This document shows, one piece after another, positions 1-8,719 of a DNA stretch of 64,000 nt; the first letter of the stretch is position 1, and every line of letters begins with the position of its first letter. The notes under the pieces were generated by a model. The model made no database searches. It saw only the letters and a program-made list of their open reading frames with translations, and was not told the origin of the DNA. A program made the translations under genes and the position numbers. The stretch is from Melioribacter roseus (GTDB lineage: Bacteria > Bacteroidota > Ignavibacteria > Ignavibacteriales > Melioribacteraceae). Location of the stretch: the NCBI GenBank assembly GCA_020726285.1, contig DYSW01000001.1:148975-212974 (forward strand), written 5' to 3'.

Positions 1-167
1 AGAATGCTTTAACATAATTTGCCCGCCAATAGTTGTTGAATTCCAATTAGAATACATCTCGAGAACACTATCTGAAATAACTTGTCCTTCTCAATCAACC
101 ATATTTTGAGCAAAAATGAAAATAAAACTCAAAAAACACCACTTTTATTTTTTTTTAAGAACTCCAT
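1..167 (-). pseudogene. 5' part of a secreted-protein gene, frame broken, runs off window edge
   Basis: Reading leftwards from an ATG at 167, the first 12 codons look like the start of a signal peptide (MEFLKKNKSGVF) and then hit TGA. Adding one T to the T6 run at about 131-136 would carry the frame into SFIFIFAQ, a good signal-peptide core and cleavage region. The same frame then meets a TGA at about 93 where a Trp codon would differ by one base, and continues open to the edge as coding-like residues (for example DSVLEMYSNWN). Seen: the two frame breaks. Inferred: a damaged or mis-sequenced gene for a periplasmic or outer-membrane protein. The family is not recognised, and an intact gene beginning at an internal ATG cannot be excluded. 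Confidence 0.35.
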
Positions 168-187
168 TTTGTTATTAGTAAGTTTTA

Positions 188-3100
188 CTAATCTTTATTG
201 AATTGGGGAATTCTCCCTGGAGTCCAAGGAATTCCAATTTTATCAAGTTGTTGCTCAATTATTAGAATTTCATCGAAATATATTTTTTTAACTTGACTTA
301 ATATTGGAGGAAATTCTTCCATCAGAATTTTATAAATATTTTTCTCAGTTGTTAATAAATCTGAAGTTGAACTCCAATGAGTCCAAATTAAGTAATTTAA
401 TCTTTCATTAATTGGAACGTTTTGCGGTGGCACTTCTTCTTGGCTGGCTTTTGCTTTTACACCATTAAATGAGAATAAAATATCATCCAATTTTTTTGAA
501 ATTTGTTGTAAACTCGCAAAAGTTTGTAAATCAAAATTTCTATTATTATAAACGGTTTGCTTCAAATAATCAACACGTTCAAGTAAATTCTGAGTAAATA
601 ATTCTGTAGCACGTACAGATTTTACAATTTCAACTGCCTGTTTTTGAAATTGATAGATTTCATTTGGTTTATTTACAGGAAGTGAAGAATTTTCAAGTTT
701 TTTGACTAAAAAATCGATTGTATCTGTTAATTCAATGATTTTTCCATCGTGATAAAGCGACATAAAAACTTTGTATTTTCCAGGTAAAACTCTGATTCCA
801 GATGATTTTTGCAACGGATTAAATTTATTATCCTTCAGATTTACTGGGAAATTATTTGCATAGCGTAAATCCCAATTGATTCTTCCAATTCCGCTACTTA
901 CATTTGATGTTAATCTACGAACAACTTCATTATTGTCATCAAGAATTGTGAAGATTAGATGTGGTTTTAGTTCACTTTCTTCAGTTCGAATTATTTCATA
1001 ATTCGGTTGTTGAATAGGCTTACTTTCCTTAAAAAGTTGCGTTTCAGATTCTTTTCTAATTTGCGATTTAGTTTTTGGAACTTCTTTTAAATAGTAAGTG
1101 AAAGTTGCACCAAATTCTGGATTTTGCCCACGGAAATATGTTGCACCTTGTCCGTAACGTTTTCCCGCTTCAATATAAGCTAAAGCATCTTTTATTGGGA
1201 AAAGGTAATTGTCATTTTGCTTGAAAAATTCTTCAGAAATATAGCGTAGTGGCAAGTAATTATCTAAAATATAAAATCCTCTACCATAAGTTGCTAATAC
1301 TAAATCATTTTCTCTTTCTTGAATTGCAATATCTTTTACAGGAATATCTGGTAAACCAGATTTAAGTTGAATCCAATTTTCACCTCTATTAGGAGAAAAG
1401 AAGAAGCCGAATTCAGTTCCTACAAATAGTAAGTCGGAATTTTTGAAATCTTGTTCAATCGAATGAATCATTCCATTTTCGGGCAAATTATTAGCAATGG
1501 ATTTCCAAGATTTTCCTTTATCTGAACTGAAAAGAAGATACGGTTTGAAATCATCTCGGTTACTATTATCAAAACTTGCGAAAACAATGTTTTCATCAAA
1601 TTTTGATGTTAAAATGTCGCTTACATAAGTGTATTCAGGAATATTTGGAAAAGATTTTATTTGTTCCCAATTTATGCCATCTTCTGTAACTGAAATAACA
1701 CCATCGTCAGTTCCAACAAAAAGTAAATTTGGGTTAATTGGCGATTCTGCAAACGAAACTGCAGTTCCCCAAAGTGAAGTAGAAACATCTTTTTGTACAG
1801 CATCGTAACTCCAATATTTATCCATCACTTTCCAAGAATTTCTGTCTGTTTGCGAAGTAATATCGTTACTAATTCGCTTCCAAGTGTTTCCTCTATCTTC
1901 ACTTTTGAAAACATAGTTAGCTGCAGTATATAAAGTTGTATTGCTGTGTTTACTTAAAACAAGCGGAGTATTCCAATTCCATTTGAAAGATTTTTCGCCT
2001 TTTTCGGGTTCTGGACGAATAAAAATTGATTCTTCACTTTGTCTGTCGTAACGTACAATATTACCGTACTGCGATTCTGCGTAAACAATATTTGGATTTT
2101 TCGGATCAACTGCTCCCCAAAATCCATCACCACCATTTGTAATAAACCAATCGGAATTAACAATTCCATCTTCAGAAATTGTTTGAGATGGACCACCAAA
2201 ACTATTGTTATCTTGTGTTCCACCATAAACATTGTAGAATGGAAAATCTTCATCAACATTTACGCGATATAATTGTGTAACAGGCAGATTAGAAACAAAT
2301 CTGAATTTATTTCCACCATCATAAGTTTCGTAAACACCACCATCTCCGCCAATAAGAAAATGGTTAGGATTTTCGGGTTCAATCCACAAAGCGTGGTCAT
2401 CCACGTGTCTTTCGTTTGTACTAATATTATTCCAAGTTTTTCCACCATCAAGAGTATATTTTGAAAAGGTTTCGACAGAATATACTTTATTTATGTCTTT
2501 TGTATCGCAATATATTTCATTATAATATTGTCCGCTTGCAGAATAATTGCTCATTTTATTCCACGATTCTCCTTTATCATCCGATCGATAAAATCCACTT
2601 CCATCGTAAGCAGCTTCAACGATCAAGAAAAGTACGTTTGAATTAACTTTGGAAACAGCAATTCCCATTCCCCCAATATCATCAGTTGGTAAACCTTTCA
2701 TTATTTTTCGCCAAGTTTCACCATTATCTTCAGATTTATAAACTGCAGATTCAGGACCACCACCAATTTTAGTAAAAATATGTCTTCTTCTTTGTTCAGA
2801 AGTTGCATATAAAATATTTGGATTTTCAGTATCCATTACAACGTTATTTACGCCTGTATTTTCACTTATAAAAAGTACATTTTTCCAAGATTTTCCTCCG
2901 TCAGTAGTTTTATAAAGTCCGCGTTCTTTTCCGCTTCCCCAAGTTGAACCTTCGGCAGCGACAAAAATTGTATTCGAATTACGAGGGTCAATTACAATTC
3001 CGCCGATATGTCGAGATTCTTTTAATCCCATATTTTCCCAAGATTTGCCACCATCACGGCTTCGGAAAACGCCGTTTCCATATCCTAGAGCACGTTGATG

Positions 3101-3451
3101 ATTATTTTCGCCAGTGCCAATCCAAACAACGTTTGTATTATTTGGATCAATTACAACGCATCCGATTGAATACGCTCCGTAACCATCAAACACAGAAGAA
3201 AATGTTGTTCCTCTATCTTCGGTTTTCCAAACTCCACCAGAAGCTGAAGCAACAAAATATTCTGAATAATTTTTGGGATTTATTGCGAAATCAGCAATTC
3301 TTCCAGATGTAAATGCTGGACCAATACTGCGGAATTTTAATCCAGAATAAGTTTTGCTTTCCATTAATAACTTTTCTTTTGGCTTATCTTCTGCCATCAT
3401 TTCAATTGAAAAGAAAATGATAATTAGAATAAATTTTGATAAAAATTTCAT
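188..3451 (-). CDS. Secreted BNR/VPS10-like beta-propeller protein
   Basis: A 1087-residue protein with an N-terminal signal peptide (about residues 1-20, ending near EMMA) and no lipobox. Residues about 70-740 carry many Asp-box/BNR repeats of the form S-x-D-x-G-x-T-W: KTEDRGTTF, RSRDGGKSW, KTTDGGKSW, KSEDNGETW, RSDDKGESW, YTLDGGKTW, KSEDRGNTW, SSDKGKSW. These build multi-bladed propellers like those of sortilin/VPS10 and secreted sialidase-like proteins. The last ~300 residues are a helical and beta region seen in bacterial homologs of this size. No T9SS sorting tail is visible, so it is probably periplasmic or surface-bound by other means. The substrate is unknown and the sialidase catalytic residues were not identified. 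It ends 20 bases before the broken gene at 1-167 on the same strand. Confidence 0.8.
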   Translation of the reverse strand: MKFLSKFILIIIFFSIEMMAEDKPKEKLLMESKTYSGLKFRSIGPAFTSGRIADFAINPKNYSEYFVASASGGVWKTEDRGTTFSSVFDGYGAYSIGCVVIDPNNTNVVWIGTGENNHQRALGYGNGVFRSRDGGKSWENMGLKESRHIGGIVIDPRNSNTIFVAAEGSTWGSGKERGLYKTTDGGKSWKNVLFISENTGVNNVVMDTENPNILYATSEQRRRHIFTKIGGGPESAVYKSEDNGETWRKIMKGLPTDDIGGMGIAVSKVNSNVLFLIVEAAYDGSGFYRSDDKGESWNKMSNYSASGQYYNEIYCDTKDINKVYSVETFSKYTLDGGKTWNNISTNERHVDDHALWIEPENPNHFLIGGDGGVYETYDGGNKFRFVSNLPVTQLYRVNVDEDFPFYNVYGGTQDNNSFGGPSQTISEDGIVNSDWFITNGGDGFWGAVDPKNPNIVYAESQYGNIVRYDRQSEESIFIRPEPEKGEKSFKWNWNTPLVLSKHSNTTLYTAANYVFKSEDRGNTWKRISNDITSQTDRNSWKVMDKYWSYDAVQKDVSTSLWGTAVSFAESPINPNLLFVGTDDGVISVTEDGINWEQIKSFPNIPEYTYVSDILTSKFDENIVFASFDNSNRDDFKPYLLFSSDKGKSWKSIANNLPENGMIHSIEQDFKNSDLLFVGTEFGFFFSPNRGENWIQLKSGLPDIPVKDIAIQERENDLVLATYGRGFYILDNYLPLRYISEEFFKQNDNYLFPIKDALAYIEAGKRYGQGATYFRGQNPEFGATFTYYLKEVPKTKSQIRKESETQLFKESKPIQQPNYEIIRTEESELKPHLIFTILDDNNEVVRRLTSNVSSGIGRINWDLRYANNFPVNLKDNKFNPLQKSSGIRVLPGKYKVFMSLYHDGKIIELTDTIDFLVKKLENSSLPVNKPNEIYQFQKQAVEIVKSVRATELFTQNLLERVDYLKQTVYNNRNFDLQTFASLQQISKKLDDILFSFNGVKAKASQEEVPPQNVPINERLNYLIWTHWSSTSDLLTTEKNIYKILMEEFPPILSQVKKIYFDEILIIEQQLDKIGIPWTPGRIPQFNKD

Positions 3452-3501
3452 TGAGTATTCTCTAATAATTGTGTAAAAAGTAAATTATTTTGGAACAATT
3501 T

Positions 3502-4512
3502 TCAGATGTTACAAATATGTTCAAGTTTCCTAAGATTTTCATTTTCACCAATTGCAATTAAATTGTACCCTTCTTCAATTATTTCATCTGCGCTTGGGTT
3601 GTATATCAATTCTCCATTTTTTCTAACAAAAGCCACAATTATTACGTTTGCATTTTTTCTAATTTGAGAATCGCGTAAAGATTTGCCAATAAGTATTGAA
3701 TTTTGTCCGATTTTAATTTCTTCGAGATTTATTTCAATATTCTTGTTTCTGATAATTCCGTCAATAAAATCCTGAACTCCTGGTTTTAATAAAAGTTGTA
3801 CCATTCTCGAACCGCCGATTTCGTATGGTTTTACAACTCTGTTTGCTCCAGCTCGTAATAATTTTGATTCTGTATTTTCTTCAACTGCTCGTGAAATGAT
3901 GTAAATATTTGGATTGGCTTGCTTTGCTGATAGAACAGTAAAAACATTTTCTGCGTCAGATTTTATTACAGAAACTAAACCTTTTGCTTTTTTGATTCCA
4001 GCTTTAATCAGAATTTCATCTAAAGTTGCATCACCAACTAAATATGTATAATCATTCAAAATTAAATCATCAATTTTTTTCTCATCTTTTTCGATTACCA
4101 CAAAATTCACTTTGCTGTCTTTTAACCCTTCACAAATATATCTTCCCATTCTACCAAAGCCACAAACAATATAATGGTTTGATAATTTATCAAGTTTACT
4201 GTTCATTTTTCTACTCCTAAAAATCTGATTTTCAATTAAAAACTGAACCGACCTACCACCAATGTAACCAATTGCTAAAATTCCAGTAAAAATTATAATA
4301 ATTGTGTGAATTCTACCGAGAGTTGATAATTCCCGAACTTCTAAAAACCCAGTTGTTGAAATTGTAATTGCAGTCATGTAAATAGCATCAAAAAAAGTAA
4401 AATTTTCTTCCAGAAAATAATAACCTAATGTTCCGTAAATAATTATTACAAGTAAAATTAGAAAGGAATGAAAAATCTTTTTTAACTGAGTCTGTTTAAT
4501 GTTAGTGTCCAT
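3502..4512 (-). CDS. Potassium channel protein with RCK (TrkA-N/TrkA-C) domains
   Basis: A 336-residue inner-membrane channel subunit. Two transmembrane helices (about residues 14-33 and 68-86) flank a pore loop with the filter STTGFLEV at 52-59. A cytoplasmic RCK domain follows: a Rossmann fold with GFGRMG at 118-123 and a TrkA-C lobe at about 250-330. This is the MthK/Kch-type layout, in which a gating ring of RCK domains binds ions or nucleotides and opens the pore. The filter departs from TVGYGD, but TxGF-type filters are known in bacterial members, so K+ is still the likely ion. It lies 50 bases upstream of the propeller gene on the same strand with no terminator between them. Confidence 0.88.
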   Translation of the reverse strand: MDTNIKQTQLKKIFHSFLILLVIIIYGTLGYYFLEENFTFFDAIYMTAITISTTGFLEVRELSTLGRIHTIIIIFTGILAIGYIGGRSVQFLIENQIFRSRKMNSKLDKLSNHYIVCGFGRMGRYICEGLKDSKVNFVVIEKDEKKIDDLILNDYTYLVGDATLDEILIKAGIKKAKGLVSVIKSDAENVFTVLSAKQANPNIYIISRAVEENTESKLLRAGANRVVKPYEIGGSRMVQLLLKPGVQDFIDGIIRNKNIEINLEEIKIGQNSILIGKSLRDSQIRKNANVIIVAFVRKNGELIYNPSADEIIEEGYNLIAIGENENLRKLEHICNI

Positions 4513-4705
4513 AATTAGATATTGTAAATTAATGAATAAACAAGAAAAGCAAATACACTTTCATCTAGTTTAAGTATAAAATATTCACATCTTATTGTCT
4601 GATAATAGCTTATAACAGAAAAAATTAAATAATTGTTTGAAAATTTAAAAAAATAAATAACTTACTTAACAAATGATATATATTGTCCGATATTCTCTAA
4701 ATAAA

Positions 4706-4741
4706 ATATCCCAATCTCAAAAGAATATGAGATTAGGATAT
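4706..4741 (-). terminator. Intrinsic terminator after pgk
   Basis: A 14-bp stem (4706-4719 with 4728-4741, one pair being G-U in the minus-strand RNA) with an 8-base loop, followed in the minus direction by a T-rich stretch (TTTTATTTAG, 4705-4696). It begins right after the pgk stop codon. The remaining bases up to the channel gene start at 4512 are A/T-rich with no gene seen. Confidence 0.75.
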
Positions 4742-4744
4742 ATT

Positions 4745-5941
4745 TTATAAATCTGATAATGCAACAACGCCGGGTAATTCCTTTCCTTCTAAAAATTCTA
4801 AAGAAGCACCGCCGCCAGTAGAAACATGAGAAATTGAATTTTCAAGTCCGATACTACTAATTGCTGCTGCTGAATCGCCACCACCAACAATAGTAGTAGC
4901 TCCAAGTTCAGTAACTTTTGCTAAACCTTCGGCAACTTTAATTGTTCCATTAGCAAAATTTGAAAATTCAAAAACACCCATTGGTCCGTTCCAAACAATA
5001 GTTTTACTTCTTTTTATAAAGTCTAAATAAATTTGAATTGTTTTAGGCCCAATATCCAAACCCATATAATCATCTGGAATTTGGTCAATATCGAATATTT
5101 TTGCTTCGGAATCATTGCTGAATTCTTTTGCACAAACAACATCGGTTGGTAAAATGAATGCAATTTCCTTTTCTTCTGCTTCTGCTAAAATTTCTGCTGC
5201 TAATTCAACCTTTTCATCTTCAATTAGCGATTTACCGATTGTGTAATCCATTGCTTTTAGAAATGTGAAAACCATTCCTCCGCCAATAAGTAATGTATCA
5301 ACTTTGCCAAATAAATTTTCGATTACATCAATTTTACCTGAGACTTTTGCCCCACCAAGAATTGCTGTAAATGGTCGAGCTGGATTTTCAATTGCAGTTC
5401 CAAGATAATCTAATTCTTTTTCCATCAGATAACCTGCAACTGAGGTTTTAATGAATTTTGTTACGCCTTCTGTGGAAGCATGCGCACGGTGAGCAGTACC
5501 AAAAGCATCGTTTACGTAAACATCACCAAGTTTTGCAAGTTGTTCAGCAAATGTTGGGTCATTTTTTTCTTCTTGTTTATAATAACGTAAATTTTCAAGT
5601 AAAATAATTTCGCCGTTTTGCATTGTGTTTACTGAATTTTCAACTTCGTCACCAATACAATCATTAAGGAATTTCACCTCTTTGTCTAATAATTCGGAAA
5701 GTCTTTTTGCAACTATGGCTAAACTGAATTCTGGATTTTTCTCACCTTTTGGTCTTCCAAGATGACTCATTAGAATAAGTTTACCACCATCGTTTATAAT
5801 TTTTTCAATAGTTGGAATAGTGGATGTGATTCTAATATCATCAGTAATATTTAAATCTTTATCGAGTGGGACATTAAAATCAACACGTGTTAAAACTCTT
5901 TTTCCTTCAAAATTGACATTGTCAATTGTCATTTTTTTCAT
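4745..5941 (-). CDS. pgk: Phosphoglycerate kinase
   Basis: Glycolytic enzyme transferring phosphate from 1,3-bisphosphoglycerate to ADP in the cytosol. The 398-residue length fits the family. Recognisable blocks are [11 protein letters not shown] near the N-terminus (substrate site), [17 protein letters not shown] and the C-terminal nucleotide-binding GGGDSAAA. The frame is open four codons further to a TTG at 5953, but the ATG at 5941 has GGAG six bases upstream, so it is taken as the start. It follows gap in the usual gap-pgk order; an intrinsic terminator between the two means pgk may be expressed by partial read-through or a separate promoter. Confidence 0.97.
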   Translation of the reverse strand: MKKMTIDNVNFEGKRVLTRVDFNVPLDKDLNITDDIRITSTIPTIEKIINDGGKLILMSHLGRPKGEKNPEFSLAIVAKRLSELLDKEVKFLNDCIGDEVENSVNTMQNGEIILLENLRYYKQEEKNDPTFAEQLAKLGDVYVNDAFGTAHRAHASTEGVTKFIKTSVAGYLMEKELDYLGTAIENPARPFTAILGGAKVSGKIDVIENLFGKVDTLLIGGGMVFTFLKAMDYTIGKSLIEDEKVELAAEILAEAEEKEIAFILPTDVVCAKEFSNDSEAKIFDIDQIPDDYMGLDIGPKTIQIYLDFIKRSKTIVWNGPMGVFEFSNFANGTIKVAEGLAKVTELGATTIVGGGDSAAAISSIGLENSISHVSTGGGASLEFLEGKELPGVVALSDL

Positions 5942-5951
5942 ACTAAACTCC

Positions 5952-5978
5952 AAAAAAAAGCCCCAACTTAGTTGAGGC
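5952..5978 (-). terminator. Intrinsic terminator between gap and pgk
   Basis: In the minus-strand RNA an 8-bp stem (5978-5971 with 5967-5960, one G-U pair) closes a three-base loop and is followed directly by eight U residues (5959-5952). It begins 12 bases after the gap stop codon, and its U-tract abuts the GGAG of pgk at 5951-5948. The structure is close to ideal for Rho-independent termination, or for attenuation between the two glycolytic genes. Confidence 0.8.
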
Positions 5979-5989
5979 TAAATAATTTA

Positions 5990-7036
<1,047 letters not shown>

Positions 7037-7045
7037 TTAAAGAAT

Positions 7046-7062
7046 TTGATTAGGTAAATCAA
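7046..7062. promoter_or_regulatory. Inverted repeat, candidate Crp/Fnr-family operator
   Basis: TTGATT-AGGTA-AATCAA is a perfect 6-bp inverted repeat with a 5-base spacer in the 134-base divergent region between gap and the Crp/Fnr-type gene. The half-site resembles the FNR consensus half TTGAT, although the classical FNR box has a 4-base spacer between TTGAT and ATCAA. Position and symmetry suggest autoregulation or control of gap, but binding is inferred only. Confidence 0.45.
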
Positions 7063-7067
7063 TTTTA

Positions 7068-7098
7068 TTGGTGAATATTAATTTTATTTCTATCTTTA
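7068..7098 (+). promoter_or_regulatory. Candidate promoter of the Crp/Fnr-type gene
   Basis: TTG (7068-7070), 20-base spacer, TATCTTTA (7091-7098). This matches the Bacteroidota form TTTG-N17-23-TAnnTTTG at seven of eight positions of the downstream element, 21 bases before the start codon, and lies just downstream of the inverted repeat at 7046-7062. Confidence 0.4.
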
Positions 7099-7119
7099 AT
7101 TATTCAGTTTGGAGAGATT

Positions 7120-7803
7120 ATGTCAGAACTTAGTGAATTCTTAAAATATGTACCAATTTTTTCTCAATTGCCTACGGATACAATTGAAATGATAGCAAAA
7201 ATTGGCTCAATTAAAACGTTTTCGAAAGAAAGTGTAATTCTAATGGAAGATGAAGATGGCTCAGCGATGTTTTTTATTGTTACAGGCAAAGTTAAAGTAT
7301 CTCGAATCAGTTCTGATGGCAAAGAAGTAATTCTTACTGCACTAGGAAAATCTGATTTTTTTGGAGAAATGTCAATTCTTGACGGACTTTCGCGTTCAGC
7401 AACAGTTGTAGCAATTGAAGATTCTGAACTTTTCATTATCCAAAGAAATCATTTCCTTGATTTAATAATAAAACATCCCGAAATCTCAATTCCATTATTA
7501 CAAGAATTAACAGGAAGATTACGGAATGCTGACATGCGAATTAAATCACTTTCGCTAAAAGACGCTGAAGGAAAAGTTGCAACAGTTATTCTTCAAATTG
7601 CTGATACAGAAGGCATTGTAAGAAAAGGAATTGTTGAAATAGATAAACTTCCTTTACAACAAGATCTTGCAAATATGGCAGGAACTTCACGCGAAACAAT
7701 TTCTAGAACTTTGCATGCTTTTGCTAAAAAAGAATTGATTGAAATGGATGGTTCGAAACTTAGAATTCTTAATTACGAAAAATTCCAGAGTATGTTTAGA
7801 TAA
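7120..7803 (+). CDS. Crp/Fnr-family transcriptional regulator
   Basis: A 227-residue two-domain regulator. An N-terminal cyclic-nucleotide-binding-type beta-roll (about residues 10-130, with FFIVTGKVKVSR and FFGEMSILDG) is followed by a dimerisation helix and a winged helix-turn-helix (about 165-215, LQQDLANMAGTSRETISRT). The FNR-type N-terminal iron-sulfur cysteines are absent, so oxygen sensing by a 4Fe-4S cluster is unlikely. The turn FGEMSILDG with SRSATV resembles the cNMP pocket, but the effector cannot be assigned. GGAG precedes the ATG. The PHP gene begins three bases after its stop, so they are probably cotranscribed. Confidence 0.92.
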   Translation: MSELSEFLKYVPIFSQLPTDTIEMIAKIGSIKTFSKESVILMEDEDGSAMFFIVTGKVKVSRISSDGKEVILTALGKSDFFGEMSILDGLSRSATVVAIEDSELFIIQRNHFLDLIIKHPEISIPLLQELTGRLRNADMRIKSLSLKDAEGKVATVILQIADTEGIVRKGIVEIDKLPLQQDLANMAGTSRETISRTLHAFAKKELIEMDGSKLRILNYEKFQSMFR

Positions 7804-7805
7804 AA

Positions 7806-8651
7806 ATGTTTAGAAAATACGACCTCCATTCTCACACCAAATTTTCTGATGGAGAATATTCACCTTGTAAATTGTTGCAAATTGCCAAAAATAGAGGAAT
7901 TTACGGACTTGCAATAACTGATCATGATACTGTTGACGGAATTCCTGAGGCAATTGAATGTGCTAAATCCATCAAAATGGAAGTAATTCCCGGTGTTGAA
8001 CTTAGCACACGTTTGCAAGGAATTGAATTCCATATTCTTGGATTATTTATTGATTATCAAAGTACAGAATTGTTGGAATTCCTAAATTCACTCAAAAATT
8101 TTAGAGTGCAAAGAGCTAAAAAAATTATTGAAAATTTACAATCATTAGGTATTGATATTTCATTTGATGAAGTTGCCGAAGTTGCCAAAAATTCCCCAAT
8201 TGGAAGACCACATATTGCTCAAATTTTAGTTGAAAAGAAAATTGTTGTAGATTTTTATCAAGCGTTTCATAAATATCTTGGCGATTATGCTCCAGCAAAT
8301 GAATTAAAAGTTGAGTTGCAAATTCCAGATGCAATAAAATTAATTCATAATTCCGGTGGATTAGCTTTTCTTGCTCATCCAGGAAGAATAGATAAGCCAA
8401 TTCTTGATGAAATTATTGCTTTTGGACTTGATGGAATTGAAATTATTCATCCATCTATGGGAAAAGCATTTACTAAAAGATATACAGAAATTACTAACGC
8501 AAATAATCTATTGAAATCAAGTGGTTCGGATTTCCATGGCGGGGCAAAAGATGATTATGACACAATGGGGAAATATTTCCTTGCAGAAAGCGATGTTCTT
8601 CACATCAAAAAGCAACTCAAATGTAAACATAGTGAAAAGGTAGCCTATTAA
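7806..8651 (+). CDS. PHP-domain phosphoesterase (YciV/RNase AM-like)
   Basis: A 281-residue cytosolic metal-dependent phosphoesterase. Metal ligands of the PHP fold are visible: DLHSHTKFSDG (His8, His10, Asp15), AITDHDTVDG, a glutamate in VIPGVELSTR, AHPGR near residue 190 and GSDFHGG near 245. This size and motif set match the YciV/TrpH group, whose members hydrolyse 3',5'-nucleoside bisphosphates and trim RNA 5' ends. It begins two bases after the regulator's stop codon, which suggests an operon but gives no specific functional link. Confidence 0.88.
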   Translation: MFRKYDLHSHTKFSDGEYSPCKLLQIAKNRGIYGLAITDHDTVDGIPEAIECAKSIKMEVIPGVELSTRLQGIEFHILGLFIDYQSTELLEFLNSLKNFRVQRAKKIIENLQSLGIDISFDEVAEVAKNSPIGRPHIAQILVEKKIVVDFYQAFHKYLGDYAPANELKVELQIPDAIKLIHNSGGLAFLAHPGRIDKPILDEIIAFGLDGIEIIHPSMGKAFTKRYTEITNANNLLKSSGSDFHGGAKDDYDTMGKYFLAESDVLHIKKQLKCKHSEKVAY

Positions 8652-8691
8652 AACTTTCTACTTTTTTAGTATTTCGTTTTAATCATTTTTT

Positions 8692-8699
8692 TATTTTTG
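8692..8699 (+). promoter_or_regulatory. Possible -7 element before the PorZ-like gene
   Basis: TATTTTTG matches TAnnTTTG exactly, 20 bases before the start codon, in the 68-base gap after the PHP gene. No TTTG or TTG was found at the usual upstream distance, so support is partial. The start itself has a good SD (GGAGG at 8711-8715). Confidence 0.3.
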
Positions 8700-8719
8700 C
8701 ATTATATAGCGGAGGAAAT

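Noticed and set aside
2039-2464. Small plus-strand open frames inside the BNR propeller gene
   Set aside because: They are antisense to an intact 1087-residue gene, have no SD and no protein-like composition.
4513-4744. Possible small gene between the channel gene and pgk
   Set aside because: The 232 bases are A/T-rich with frequent stops in all frames; only the pgk terminator is supported.
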